This document shows, piece after piece, positions 25,001-39,010 of a stretch of 64,000 nucleotides of DNA (position 1 is the stretch's first letter; every line of letters starts with the position of its first letter). The notes under the pieces are model-generated. The model searched no databases, had not been told where the DNA came from, and saw nothing but the letters and a program-made list of their open reading frames with translations. The position numbers and the translations under genes are program-made. Source of the stretch: Chrysomallon squamiferum. Lineage: Eukaryota > Mollusca > Gastropoda > Neomphalida > Peltospiridae. The stretch is taken from positions 10,317,292-10,381,291 of the forward strand of contig CM022674.1 of assembly GCA_012295275.1 (NCBI GenBank), in the 5' to 3' direction.

Positions 25001-27105
25001 TTTTATTTGTTTTCTTAATTATATATAAAAAAAATACATGTTTATGTAGTGACGTTATCACATACAGGTAATATATTTGCAATTAAGTTGATTTCAGATG
25101 TAAAGTAAAATGGCAGCTTCAAATACTTGTAACAGTATTATTGTGTTATATGCTAACAAGATCCTATACCAATAAAATAGATACAATTTTATTAGATAAA
25201 TTATTAGATAAACATGATGAATGCTATAGACACCTGAAAGTGAGTAAATAATAACTTAATCATGTGATATACCTGGCACTTCCATCTGAATCAGAGGTAC
25301 ATCATCATCATCGTCCTGGACAGCAGCCTGTACTGGTGTTGTTGTAGTTGTATCTACAACATGTCTCGAGTCAATGGGATCTGATACAGTGATTTTCTGA
25401 CGACAATGAAGACTATAAATAAATAAATAGAAAGACACATAAATAAACAAATTAATAAAGCTAGATAGCTAAATAAATAAACAAATAAACTAAATAAATA
25501 AGTAGATAGATGAGCAGGTAAACCAATAAATAAATAAATAAATATAAAAATGAATAAATAAATACAACCACTGATAATAAAGAAACAACAAGAAAAGAAA
25601 ATAGAAAATAATAATACTCATTGTTTAGCTGCTTATATAAAAATATTTAAATTTAAAATATGCTTATATTCCGAGTTATAATATTTCTCAGTATGATGCA
25701 TATTAATAGAATTTAATAATCCTTGCTTTTTAAATCATTATTTAAGGGACAAAAATGCAGGATGTACTCACAAGATCAAACAGTATCGCTCACACACAGA
25801 GAAACAGCAGTGCCAGATGTACAGCGCTGGTGGCATCATCAACACCACCGTCACCCAACAGCAGCTCACAATCAGTGACATAAACAAACCAAACTCGTAC
25901 ACCGCCGGTATCTGAAAGTAAGTAAATTAATAATAAATAACTGATATAATAACAACAATTAATATAAGAAATAATAAAATATATTAGACTGAAAGTTGAA
26001 ACCTATTGCAGTATTCTATGACTGATTAAGAAAAGTTAATAATTATTTTTTTTATAAATAACTTCTCTTATAATAAAGTATTTATGTGATATTTGAAGGA
26101 ATGGAAGAAAGTCGACTGACGATAGTGGGTCCTCAGGTCCTCCACGATTCAGTTCACACCTTGAAATTATGAAAAATACTAGCAAAATAAAAAAATTAAA
26201 ATTAAAATAACAAGTTTTTATCACTGTTACTTACAGATGATGCTATGTTGGCTGCAAATGCTGCAGCAGTTGTGGCCGAAGTGAAAAATGTTGCTTTCCC
26301 AGCAGTGAGTATTGTGTGTTTCATGCGTTTCTTGATACATTTCATGTGTGATGACTGATGAAAAATGTTCACAAACACAAAAATATCATCAACTCCTGCA
26401 AAAACAAATAAGATGATTTTATTAAAATGGATTCTGCTGGAATGATTTGCATTAAAGTAATTAAATGTTTACCGTATGTTACTATAATTAAAGTATTCAA
26501 GGCAAATATTATGCAGTTTAATTTCTATATCACTTAAATAATAATATCCATGGCCAAGATTGAAATACATATAAGTGCATGTTATGTGTTCATTATACTA
26601 TATTTACAAACCTGTATCATTGAGGTTTTAGACATTATCAGTTATCATATCTGCAGCAACATTTCTGGCTTTTCAGAATTATTAACAGCTGTTTTGATAT
26701 CATGAGCTTTCACAATGCAAACAACATTTTCAAACTTACCTATGCCAATGATAACAAAAGCTGCAGCTCCATTAAGAATTCCAAGAGCGTTGATGTTGAA
26801 AACTTCCCTGTAGAAGAAAATGGCGAGTGGGAAGCTGAGGAGGATGCTGGCGATGCCACACATGGTAAGCCAGACAGAGAATGAAGTGAGGACCAGCATG
26901 AGAACTATGATAGCTACTAGAGTTATCAGCGCCATCTTCATGTCCTTCCAGAAAGTTGTCTCCACCTCGTAATCAAACAGCTCATTACCGCCAAACAACA
27001 CTCGCACCTTTCTGTTTGTAACAAATTTAAATAGAAAACAAATAGATTTCTCTTTCTGTAACACTCTTTCTTTCTCTGTCTTTATCACAAAGAGAGAAAG
27101 CGAGA

Positions 27106-27166
<61 letters not shown>

Positions 27167-29645
27167 TTATGTATGATGGAGTTTATTCAGCTTATGAAAT
27201 ATTTTAAATGTTTTACTGACACAATCAACAAAATACAGTAATAGTTCATTTTAACTGAATAAACAGGTATTATTAAATACATTATAAACATTTAAAATTA
27301 ATAACACTGAACTAAATATCTATAAAAATATAAAGCAAAATAAATATAATAGTATTCTTAAAATTATATCCAAATTATTAAAATAATTAAAAATTATAAC
27401 ACTGATATTGATTAACAAGAAATAAAAGATTAAAATGAACAATATTTTAAGTAAGCTCAACTAAATTACTCACTCAGTAGATGTTCCTTTCAACACATCA
27501 ATGTAAGAAACAATGAAATCTTTAAATAATTTCTCCTGTTGATCTCTTCCATATGTTCCATATCCCACACAGAAACCTGCAAAATAAAAAGAATAAAAAT
27601 AATCTGTTATAATTAAATTAAAAATAAAACTCCAGATAACTCAATATGATTAAAATACAAAATTAAATTTTAAAAATAAATAAAGAAATACAAATAAAAT
27701 AAAAACAAACTGGAGCATGAAAAACCAACAAAAAACCCAACAAAAAACCCCAATCCATAATTAATAAAAAAATTAATGCAAAATAAAAATTAATAAATAA
27801 TTCAAAAAGTAATTCAAAATAAAGTAATACTTATGTAAAATAAACAAAATTGAAAAGAAACTAAACTCTCAAATGAAAATGAGTCATATACTGAATTCAA
27901 AACATGTAATAAAATTTAAAAAAAAATCTGAACTCCTTTTGTTAATAATATCCTTACTAATGTGAAAATGACTAAAGAACTTATTTTTATTTTTTTGGCC
28001 TCTAATATTATAAACATTCTGAACAAAGATTATAATTTTTATTTTTATGTTTTGTAACATAACCATTCTAATATAACCATGACAGAAAGGTGAGATCAAC
28101 AGACTTAATTTTGTTATATTGTTTATTATTACATCTGAGATTTGATTAACCTATTTTTCAGATGAACATAACATACTTCACCCACTTATTTATATAAATA
28201 ATATTTGCTCATATTTTCTCTGTCTTGTGGATACATTTTAATATGGCCAGGACAGAATAAATTTCAACTTTAAATCAGATTTACAATGAAAAAATATCTT
28301 TATATTTTAAAATATAAAATATTTATATATGAAAAGGATACTTTGGAGATTTATAACTGATTATTACTTTCAGTTATTTAAAATTTGGATCCTGATTTTG
28401 TGGCAGCAATTTTATTTTACCTTAAAACTACCTGAAACTGTTAAAGTTCAATAAGTCAAATTAATAAGAAACATTTATTGTAATTGTAATTGTAATTTAA
28501 CCCAAAACAAAATATAAAATTAAAAAAACCAATTATCCAAGATCTGAAAATGACCTTTTCTTTAACCAAATATATAAAATAAACCACACACACACACACA
28601 CACAAAACATACCTGGCAATGGTTCACCAAACACAACCTCTGTACGGATGAGTTTGCTGTTGTGGTAGGTGCGGTTAATTTTCTCATCCACGTAGTAATA
28701 AAATGTGTTGTGATTCATAGCGAGTCTCAGAGCACTATGGATGTCGATGATGTTGTTACCAAGACCATCAAAGAAAACATCGCCGTGAACATCTTCAGAC
28801 GGGTAGAAGTAGGTCATGAGAGAATTAAGGGGAGCACAGTCACGGTTGGCTTTGACCGCTGGGTCTGAATTGTGGCTATCTCGGACTTTGAGACAAAAAT
28901 CAGGAAATCTTGGATGAGAGATAATTTTTTTCTCAACATGATGGACTGTTTCTAAACGTTCTTTTGTAAACATGTTCAGATTCTCGTCTCCTTGTGCCAG
29001 AAATATCACCTGCATCTTCCATCGCGGAAACACTTGGTATCCAAAAGCACACTTGCTGGCAGACCTTGAAACACGCCTTTTTTTGTGAATCTCTAAATGT
29101 GAAGTTTGTTTTCTGTTTTGATTATGGTAAACTCTTTTTAAATAGGCTTCACTTTCTTCTCCTTCTAGTGTGACAAATCCTGAATTTACAAGTTTACCAA
29201 ACATTTTCTCTCTTAATAATGGTTCTTGTTTATTGCGCAAATCTCGTTTAAATCTGCCCCGTGATGAATTGTATCTTCTGGCTAAAATGAAAGCATCATA
29301 TCGAATGTATGCCTTGTGGTTTGGAATATTGAAAGCTTCTATAGACTTGTCAAGCACAATCTCTGGTTTTCGCACCTTCCAGGTATAATAGCCCAAGCCA
29401 ATACTGACTGAAACAACACTCAGTATAAGGAATAATGAAAAAATGATGGCCAATGGACGAGAAGTGAAGATCTTTTTGCCCAAACAACCACTGAAACAAA
29501 ATCTCTGTCCAAATGTGGTCCTGTCAGGTTCCTCGTCATCATTATCAGCAATGAACTGAGCAAGCTCGTCCAGCCCTGTTTCGTCGTAGACATCATCACT
29601 GTTGACACTGAGATACGCTGACTGGTGCCACATACCCGGCATCAT
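19393..29645 (-). CDS. DISP3: Dispatched-family RND/SSD transporter (DISP3/PTCHD2-like)
   Basis: Coding exons on the minus strand: 29645-28613, 27576-27474, 27011-26740, 26395-26235, 25911-25772, 25412-25273, 24818-24636, 24333-24158, 23601-23328, 22901-22711, 22339-22201, 21885-21728, 21240-21097, 20896-20764, 20464-20298, 19764-19393. They sum to 3786 nt (1261 residues), and all phases agree. TM1 is at about 65-88, followed by a large extracellular loop containing LNSLMTYFYPS; the sterol-sensing region (TM2-6) has the GIGVDD motif at 468-473; TM7 reads ALGVIKARWFIIGMFGLVFV; a second extracellular loop follows; TM8-12 include GWEMGAVEAVSLSILVGSSVD with G1112 and D1116. Dispatched proteins use cation gradients to move lipid-linked cargo such as Hedgehog. 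Subfamily DISP3 is chosen from the TM10 motif; DISP1 has a different sequence there. The 24158 donor could instead be 24152 (same phase). The family is firm; the subfamily is less so. Confidence 0.85.
20012..20062. repeat. (CA)n microsatellite
   Basis: In the last intron of the Dispatched-like gene. Confidence 0.96.
21244..21440. repeat. Degenerate (AAT/AAC)n tract
   Basis: About 200 bp of mixed AAT and AAC triplets immediately upstream (gene sense) of the exon at 21240-21097. It sits next to the acceptor, which itself reads ACTTTAG. Confidence 0.85.
21969..22019. repeat. (TG)n microsatellite
   Basis: In the intron between the exons at 22339-22201 and 21885-21728. Confidence 0.95.
22905..23095. 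repeat. Degenerate (ATGATA)n tract
   Basis: About 190 bp of ATGATA/AATGAT-type units abutting the acceptor of the exon at 22901-22711. Confidence 0.88.
23328..23601 (-). other. Coding exon: Thr/Ser/Pro-rich mucin-like insert in the second extracellular loop
   Basis: 91 residues of low complexity with many Thr, Ser, Lys, His and Pro (for example TTSSHPHTKTPTHW-like composition). It follows QCDKCSAYYK and precedes the exon starting with a NNDEKVIDKVES-type segment. The phase joins both neighbours (in at phase 0, out at phase 1), which supports it as a real exon. Dense O-glycosylation is a plausible inference. Confidence 0.65.
26235..27011 (-). other. Coding exons for the sterol-sensing region, TM2-TM5
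   Basis: Exons 27011-26740 and 26395-26235 encode TM2 (LITLVAIIVLMLVLTSFSVW), TM3, TM4 with the acidic pair D472-D473 in GxxxDD, and TM5 (FFTSATTAAAFAANI). The acidic TM4 pair is the cation-coupling site in RND proteins, so transport competence looks preserved. The intron splits the GIG|VDD motif itself. Confidence 0.85.
27100..27162. repeat. Compound (TG)n(AG)n microsatellite
   Basis: In the intron upstream (gene sense) of the exon at 27011-26740. Confidence 0.92.
28613..29645 (-). other. First coding exon of the Dispatched-like gene
   Basis: One 1033-nt exon encodes the cytosolic N-terminus, TM1 and most of the first extracellular loop (residues 1-344). Met-Met at the start follows an in-frame acceptor-like ATTTTTCAG that ends at 29658, so an upstream noncoding exon is expected. 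The N-terminus is acidic (DETGLDELAQFIADNDDEE). The loop holds two dibasic convertase-like sites and several N-x-S/T sequons (for example NSS near 126). Confidence 0.85.
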
Positions 29646-31959
29646 GCAACGTCAGATCTGAAAAATGAACATTTCAAAGTTAGCCACAGTTAAGCCTGTT
29701 TTTCAATGTATAAATTTGTAATGTTTTATTTTAAACAGGTTCAGTTATATTAATTAGTTGAATAGTTATTTACATCTTAGCTGTTTAAAGAACTAATTTA
29801 TAGTAAGTAAAATATTTGAAATAACAAATAATAATTAAGAAAAATTAAAATATACTGAAACAAAAAACAAAACCACAATTATTTTTTTTTAAATTAATCA
29901 AAAAAGAAAGAAAATAAGAAGAAAAGAGAAAAAAGAATTGAAAAAAATTAAATAGCAAATTTAATAACAGATCTGTTTTATATTTAAAAAATAGACATGT
30001 CTAGAATTAATTTCAAGTGGTATCATTTAAATGATTTAGAGAAAGCAGAAAAACTATCAGTAAAATCAGAGTTTCTTGTGACAAAAATACACATCATAAT
30101 TCACAATCTTATACCCTAGGCTTGCTAGATTATCTACACAGATTACAGGTGTCACAAAGACAAAAATCAATAAATAAATAAATAAATAAGAACCTATACT
30201 ATACCATAAGCTAATGTATTAAATCTATTCTCTGTTATTTTTATTAACTCTCTTTTTTTGTTTTAATTAATGAATAAAAATAAAGTAAACAAGTAGACAT
30301 AACTAATGACAAATATAGTGCTGGGTTGTTTTTAAACATTCATTCATTCAGCTGTGGAATTAATCCTTTGACAATGATTTTTAATGTATGTATTTACTTT
30401 TGTCCTCTGTTTATTTATTTGTTTTATTTGAAAGAGAAAATACTATTGTGTTTCAGCATGTTTTATCATATAAATGTACTTTTCATGGAAATGACTGAAC
30501 TATGGACTGATGTGGTCTGTTAATAAAATGTATTTTACAGATGCCATTTAATTAGTAACCTTTGTTTGTTTGTTATTGTTTTTTAATTAATATTTATTTA
30601 TTAAAAATATCTATCATATTGTTAAAGATTTAGTCTGGTTTGGTTAAAGTTATAGCTATAAACGTGAATGTAGAATATGGCTAGAAATATGTCTGATTAT
30701 TCATTGATTTCTTTAAAAAATCTATCTGTCTCTGACAGTTGTTTTATTTCAATATTACAACAGTTTCAATTTGTCTGTCTGTCTGTCATTTTACAAATAT
30801 GCATCTGTATTTAACCTCAGCTATTTACTATCTGTCTATCTGTTTTAATGTACATGAAAGTTTTCCTGCAATATTTTTATCCATCTGTCTGTCGTATTAT
30901 ACATAATACTTCAACTGTAGTATGATTTTCATTTCCTTTTTATTTTATTTTTCACTTTATTTTTGTACTAAAATTGCTGTTTTTTTCTATGTTTGAAATG
31001 AATATACAAAAAATTCCAAGCTTGCATATTTTCTGAATCACCATGAAGAAACAGAAATTTAATGTTACTTACCTGTATATATCACCTTCTGTTATGTATC
31101 ACTTTATCAGTTATCAGGGAATTCAACATCTGCTCTTAACAGGTTTGTGTTAAGATAATACAGGACAATTTATCTTAGTATTTTTCTTTCCTTCTTATTT
31201 AAACAAAATTATATATAGTTATTATGATTTATTTATAACAGGTATAAAAAAAACGAATTAAAAAAAATATATATTAGCATATCAGGCTGATTATTCTGTA
31301 ATCTAAGACCAGTGAATAAGAAACATAAAAACACATACTGAACTGACTTGCTTACAAACTGCTATGGACATTAAACTTTACATTCAAATACCCCTCAAAA
31401 AAATCAATCTAAGTTGGAATTAAATTTAAATATGATGTGTCTTACAACATGACAAATACTTCCCAGTGATTAATAACTATCACCTTGTTAAACGTATAGT
31501 CAGGAAAAAATATGTGTGTGTCTGGTTTGGTTAAAAATTATATCTGAACCAAGCCTAAACCTGCATTTGAACAGGAACAACAACAACATAAGAAAGAAGA
31601 TTAAAATAAATAAATAAATAAATATCAGTAAGAAATAAATATTTCATGTTACACATGAATTATTCAATTCAAGATAATTACTGATTTTGGCCATTTAATA
31701 CCAGATAAAAAAAAATGTTTTCTATTAAACTCATTATTTTTTATTATTATTAATACCTGTATTATCAAAAATACAGAATATACAAGATACCATCTGTAAT
31801 ATAACATTGTTTTAAACTACCAAATTATATGTAATACAAGTCTTTAACATTAAAATTATAAAATGTAACAAATGACTTTAACAATTAGATTTCTATTAAA
31901 AATGTCAAGAAAATGCATGAGGCTTTTATTATTATGTGTATATGTAACTGAACATAATC

Positions 31960-32290
31960 TACATTTTTAAATGTTAAATGTCTTGAATATTACCAGGTTT
32001 AGATAATTAGATATCTATAATAATATCAAATCTAAAACTTTTAGGTTTCTAGAATACAATATCAGGTTTTAACTATTTGCTATCTTTAATATAACATCAA
32101 GCTTTATCAGTTATCTAGAATATAAGAGAGGCTTTAACTACTGATTTCTAGAACATGTAATAACCTTAATTATTATTTAATTATTATGTATCTAGAATTA
32201 ATTACTAATAACCCCTTGGTTGTAACAGTGAGATTTGTAGAATATGACACCAGGTTCATGTAAATAAAGTTTCTAGAATAAAACAGATAT
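31960..32290. repeat. Degenerate tandem repeat with a TTTCTAGAATA core
   Basis: TCTAGAATA-type phrases followed by (T)ATCAGGTTT or similar recur about seven times at 45-60 bp spacing with strong drift. Noncoding on both strands. Confidence 0.55.
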
Positions 32291-34517
32291 GCAACACAAA
32301 TTTAGAAATCTACATGTCAAGGACATACAAATCATTTATGTGATACATACAAATGTAATTTCATGTGTAACTATGACATTTCTTGTACAAAATATTTATT
32401 AAGTTGGGATATATATTCTTTAGGTGTGAGATTAATAGCAAATACTTGGTAATTAAAAAATGATTTAGACTTTAAGCAAATCTGAACCATGAGAGGTATT
32501 CAGTGCCAGTGATATTGATAATCCACTACATGTTTTCTACATAAATCCTGATCACTAACACCATGTCCAAGTCCATTTGGTCTATGATTTACATAAATAA
32601 TTCAGTGTTAAGTGATATTAAACAGTAGAGGAGATATGGGCAAATAAGATAAACATTAAGAAAGAAGTTTAGTGATAAATTAATAGGTAAATAATAATTA
32701 GATGGACTGATGGAAGGACAGATGGATGAACGGAACAATGGATGATTTAGAAACAATTAGTTTCATGGATTGATGGATGGATTAAAGGGAACTAAAAGAA
32801 AGGAGGCAACAGAAACAAACAAATTAACAGATCAGTGAAGGCTTAATTATGAAACATCACGTGCCAAACATTAGTGCAAAAATAAGCATCAAGAATGCAG
32901 TCAACAGAAAAACATGATTCATAATTAATGTGTCTTTTTCTTATCACTAATTGTTGTTAATGGTAATAACAATAATCATGATAACTCATTAAGATGAAAG
33001 CAGTTTACTCAAACTGCCATTCTTAGATAGAGAAATAGACATTACTGATGGAGTGTTTTGTTTTTTAATTATTGTTGTTGTTTACAACATACAAAAATGA
33101 CAAGAAAATGAGTAAAAGAAATTATTTATGTAATGTGTTTGTATTATTCATCACATCTGACAGATGTTTGGCTGAAATCTGCTTGAGCATGCAATCATTC
33201 TTGATATGTTTTGCCAGAAGCATCAGAAAATCAATTTCTGATCAATACATGTTTTCCTGCTCTGCATTTCATCAACTCATTAAATGATTTTTTGTTCCAG
33301 CTAATTTATATGGTATTATATTTTCTTCTTTCACAACTTTTCAGAAGGAATGTGAGATAACGAAATAAAGATAGGTACATACATACATACATACATGTTG
33401 GTTAAAGAAAGTAGGTAGGTATTTACACAACAAAGAAAAAGAAAGAAAGATTGACTATAGATAATAATTACTATTGATGAATTAATACAAGATAATATAG
33501 TTTTAAATATGAAGAGATTGATGGAAATATACAACAGACAGATACACAATGAATGCCAGAAAAAGGTTAGTAGAAAATGAGAGGAGAAATAAATTAAAGA
33601 CAGACAGATGGAAATATGTAACAGAGAAGTAGACACAGAATCCCAGAAACAGAGAGAGAGGAAATACATATAAATGAAAGATTAAAGCAGTTTGATCAGT
33701 GTTTACTGATGTACTTCAGTACCTACTGATCACTGGGTTGAGGTGTAGTTGGCAGCAGGATAAACTATTGTTATTGTTAAAGTTTAATAAACACATTAAC
33801 GCTTTAAATATTAAGAAGTATTAAATATCCAGAGCTAAAATAAGAAAATGTATTTTAAAAACTAGACCACAAGATCAAAAATGTATTATGAAGAAACCTA
33901 TCGTTCAGTTCATAAATTTGTAATAATTACATGAATGAAATGACACTATTAATTATACTTCTTAATTGTTTTGTTCTGAAAACAAAATGTCCTAAAATAT
34001 AACAGAAGTACTAAAATTAAAATGATATCCAACCTGAACATTTTCATCCTTAAGTACTTCACCATAAATCTTAACTAGATTAATCCAGATTTGACAAATT
34101 ATTAACTATTCTATTATCAGTTATCCAAGCATAATGTGTGACTGTGTGTATATCATTTATTTCAAAATCATATTATTATAATGTTCTAGAATGAACACGT
34201 TTAAGTTAGTTCTGAACAACAAAAATATCTTTATATCAGCTTATACACAGTACAGAAAATTAAAACAATTATTTTCGTGAATTAATGTGTTATAGGATAT
34301 GAATATTCTCAACTAACTACCAATGTATATTCTTAGTTCATTGACCACTGTAAATACAACATACTGAATGCATGACTGATAATTTACAAAAGACAATTAT
34401 GAAAAATAATAAGTTTGTAGTTAGTGTCAACATACAAACATGCACCAACCTGTTGACACTCTTACTGCTTGGTCGTAGTTATTTGTATTATTTTTCAGGT
34501 ATCCAGAAATATGGTTG

Positions 34518-34547
34518 CTCTCTCTCTCTCTCTCTCTCTCTCTCGCT

Positions 34548-34588
<41 letters not shown>
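34518..34588. repeat. Compound (CT)n(CA)n microsatellite
   Basis: A CT tract runs directly into a CA tract with one GCTCTC joint. Confidence 0.95.
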
Positions 34589-34591
<3 letters not shown>

Positions 34592-35668
34592 TATGAACAG
34601 ATACACTTTCAAACCAATGACTGCATATAAATATATTCACAAATGGAATTATTACTATTATCCTTTAGTTAATTAAAAATTAACACTTCACTATTTTTAC
34701 AAAATGAGATGTTTGAAATGTCACTCTGAAAATGAAATTAATAAATACTTTGAAACTTACCATACTGGTTAGACTGATGAATGTTTCTGTTATTAAAACA
34801 AAATTAATTGCTGTCCACTGGATATCAGGTAAACACCCCTAAACAAAGGATTAGACAAAAATAATCCACAGGTAGAACATGAACTCAAGATGAAAGAAAA
34901 ATAATCCACAGGTATATTATGAAAGGAATAATCCATTGGTATGAAAGTAATACAGGATCAAGAAAACAGAGAATATTAAAAGTAGTCTGTAATACCATTC
35001 ATATATCCATTAAGACAATGAATATGCAATATCACTATTTTTGTAAACAACACATCAAATACAATTCAGGGTTATCACATTAATGTATTTCCAAGAGAAT
35101 GCAAAACATAATCCAGTAAAATTTGTTTAAGATAATTCAGAGGACAATAAATTACAACAAAAAAGCCACTCTGAATATGAAAGTAACACAGCACATTTGT
35201 TTTCTCTTGTTTTTTTGTTTGTTTTATTTTCCTTTCAAATACTAATCTGTGGAACAATTTACAAACAAATTATTGGCTATCCAGTTATTAATATAAAATT
35301 TGTTAAAAGAATTTTTACAATATTTTATACAAGGTCAAAAATATATAAAAATTAATACAAAAAATTTGTTTTATATTCAAGTAGATTATCTAGTGCATTT
35401 CAATTTAATACAAATAAAAAAGTCAAAATAATTTGTGAATAAATAATTACATAAATAAGCAGAGTAAATATTGAAATAATTTACATGAGTAAGCTAGTAG
35501 ATATTGATAAATGAATAAATAGAAATAAGAACAAAACAAAATAAAACAAAACAAATAAAAATTAGTTGAAATAACTTGCTGAATAAAATAAATAATAACA
35601 CAAACTACTGGATGTCATATTGATACAAGATTTGAGAAAAGTTCAAGCCCAGTTTACAAGAGTCTTAC

Positions 35669-35880
35669 AGTTTTAATGGTGACTGCCTGTTCAGGAAATC
35701 TGTGTATGTTTAACACGGCACTGTGACAGTCTGCTGGGACAGCAGCGTTTGCTCAACAGCACACACTGCAGATCAGAGAGACGAGCTGTGTAACTTCCTC
35801 ATTGAAATAATTAAAAGATGACACAGACCTGCCCCAGAGTCTTTGGAGAGTCATGATAAGAAAACAAGAAGACAACTAGT
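35669..35880 (-). promoter_or_regulatory. GC-richer island, possible noncoding 5' exon or alternative promoter
   Basis: About 210 bp stand out by base composition from several kb of AT-rich sequence. On the minus strand the island ends at a usable donor, AAAACT|GTAAGA. It could be an untranslated exon of the Dispatched-like gene. No long open frame is present. Confidence 0.3.
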
Positions 35881-36359
35881 AAACTGTACGCAGATTTCAC
35901 AGCTTTGAGCTATTGTTTGTTTTGTTTACAAACATGACCTGTTACAATTAACTGAATTTAAACCAGTTTGTAAAAAAAAAAAAAAATGTCTCTTTTTTCT
36001 TTTTGTTGCTTATTTATTTCTATGTCTTCTTTTTCTTTTTATCTTTATTATTATTATGTCATTTATTTATTTATTTAAACATTTTAAAAGTATTTGATTT
36101 ATCTCTTCATAATTATATTTTTAGATTTAAATGATCATCATTTTCTTTGACATTCATTTCTTTATTACCATACTTTAGTTTTATCTTCATTGTTTATTTA
36201 TATTTATAACCCATTTTCTAAAGATCTTATTTCTTTTTTGTTGTTTATTTATTTACTTCTCCGTTAAATTTTTGTTTTCTTAATTTTTCTTTATTATTTA
36301 AAAAAAATAATCCTGCTTTTTAGATTGAATTTATATGTCAAGTAAAAAAAATACTGTAC

Positions 36360-36407
36360 TATTATTATTATTATTATTACTGTTATTATTATTATTATTA
36401 CTATTAC

Positions 36408-36452
<45 letters not shown>
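36360..36452. repeat. (TTA)n tract
   Basis: Interrupted trinucleotide tract in the long noncoding region. Confidence 0.92.
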
Positions 36453-36453
<1 letters not shown>

Positions 36454-38947
36454 TATAATTATTTTAATTTTAAATGTTAAAATATATTCAATAAAATAAA
36501 TCAGGAATTAAAATAAAGTATTGCAACAATGTATTACAAATAAATGAAATTATTCAGAAACAGCAAACGTGTTTACTCACTACACAGTGTACAATAAACT
36601 CACCACATTCATTAGTGGCCTTGTGTTGTTTTGTGTGTATTGATTGAGAAAAATCAATACACTATCAATATTACTGGTCAGTATAACCTCACTGCATACA
36701 CTTTCTCTGACTCTTCATTTCACTATGGCCTACTTAAAACTACAAAAAAACTGAACAGCCAGAAGGAATACTAAACGTAAATCTTCTTACTTAGTGTGTG
36801 CTTGTTATAGGAAGTATCATGGTTAACAAGAGGCTTGTATTTTTCTCATAAGGAAATTTTAGTTTTTTTCAAATACTTTTTTGAAAATGCATTTATCATG
36901 TATTTCATATACAAAATAATAATAAAAAAATGTATAAAGGTTCTGTGACATAAATATTTAAAAAGTTATGATGAATATTATAAATAAATAAATATTAAAG
37001 TATTTAATGATTCCAAATCATGATTCAGTTTGTATATTATAGACATGACTGTTTTATAAATTTGGTTATTATCATTATCATTTGTATTAAACAACTGATT
37101 GAATTAATAAATTTTATTATAAAATTTACCATGAAAAAACATATTTAATTTAAATTTTGTCTGAACAAGAAATCTCATAAACCAATTAACAAATATTTAA
37201 CATATAAATGATAATTACAAATAAAGCTTAATGATACCAAAGTACAAAATAAAAAAAAAATAAAAATCTGCTCTTGAATATCAGAAGGAATGCCAAAAAA
37301 AAAAAAATAAATAAATAAATTATTTAAAAAAAAAAAAAAAAAAAAAAAAAATAAATACATAAAAAATAATAAATTATAATTAGATATATATTTATTATAT
37401 ACAGACACAAATACAAACATTATTATTATTATTATTATTATTTAATATGAAAGAGAAAAAACCCAAGTTATTTGTTATTTTTATAGACTGTTTATTACAT
37501 CTGAAAATGCATCTGCATAACGATTCAGTAGTAGAATACACCCAGTGTGTAAATACATTCAACATTATGTCACTGAACAGATTCAAGAACAGGCAAATCA
37601 TTATGACATTAACAGAAGAAGACAGCTAAAATACTGAACTCAGTGGTAATCAACAAGTGCAAACAACAGTTGTAAACACCTTTGTCTTGAAATTAATTAA
37701 CACATCAACACATTCATAGTACACACACATCCATGTACAAATATAATTATCTTATTTCTGTAATGCTTATGAAATATAATTTTTTATAATGCTGCTATGA
37801 GCCACAGATATGGAATATTTGATCTTTTTGTTTTTTTCATCTCTTTTATGTTTTTTTAATGTATAATACTGTCTTTGATAGTCCTGACATTTAAAATGTG
37901 TCTGTGGATTCGTTCATGTTATGATTAACAATAAAACCATTGACAAACTGCACCCAGCAGTCACTAGCCTTTCTTTGCAGCTTGATATCCTGCTTTCAAA
38001 CACAGCTCTGCTATCAAACAGGCCATTTTCATCTCTTCCATCTTTCTTAACAGACAATGACTTTTTATTACTGCTCATTTTTCATCATTATTATTTATGT
38101 ATTTTAATATAATTTTAATATAATAACTTTGTTTTTTCAGTTTATTTTTATCATTACATTTTTTATATTTATAACTATTTTCCATTAACGGTTTATTCTT
38201 AATTAAAATAAATTGTTTTTTCTACAAATATTTAACTATTTCCTCTTCATTTTTCAACAATAAATGACTTCTTTTAAACAATTTAGTTTTTATTATTATT
38301 ATTTATTTTATTTGTATTATTTTTGCTTAATTCTTAATTTCCATATTCTTATTTTCCTTTGTTCAAATAGAAGTTTGAAGATAAATATTAATACTGATAT
38401 ACAAACTTACAATATATTACATGCCTTAGGTTAGTACATATACAATGTGTATAACACCAATCAGCTCAGTTCTATTTCTCCCTCAGGATACAATAAGTTG
38501 GTTAATTTAATACTGTTTTTCATGTGTTTGTTTTCTTTGTATTTTTTAATGACAGATACAAATAAAGAATAAACAATAGTAAAATAAAATCATGGTGATA
38601 ATAAAATAAAAAATATAACAACATTATTATTAACAGTACTAGTACTAGTAAAACAAAAGGAAACTAAAAGATATCTAATTTTTTTTTTTAAATAACTAAA
38701 CAAACACCAGTCAATATAATTTAATTTAAAATAAATTGAAATGCTTTTATCACGTTAAAATGTATTTTTTAGACCTAATCACTTCTAAAATTTATGACAG
38801 TTTTCCTGTAGTCTAATATTAATCAATAATGTTAACCAAAAATTCATATGGTCATTATGGTAAATACAATATTTGAAAATTTGAGAAAACAACTGTTAAT
38901 TAATCAAAGCCTGACAGAACAAATGAATCATTCAAATAAAATCTTTG

Positions 38948-38983
<36 letters not shown>

Positions 38984-39010
38984 TGTGTTTGTGTGTGTGT
39001 GTGTGCGTGT
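38948..39010. repeat. (TG)n microsatellite
   Basis: Nearly pure dinucleotide tract. Confidence 0.94.

Noticed and set aside
33331-33669. 112-codon minus-strand hydrophobic frame
   Set aside because: Low-complexity AT-rich sequence without splice sites or recognisable membrane-protein pattern.
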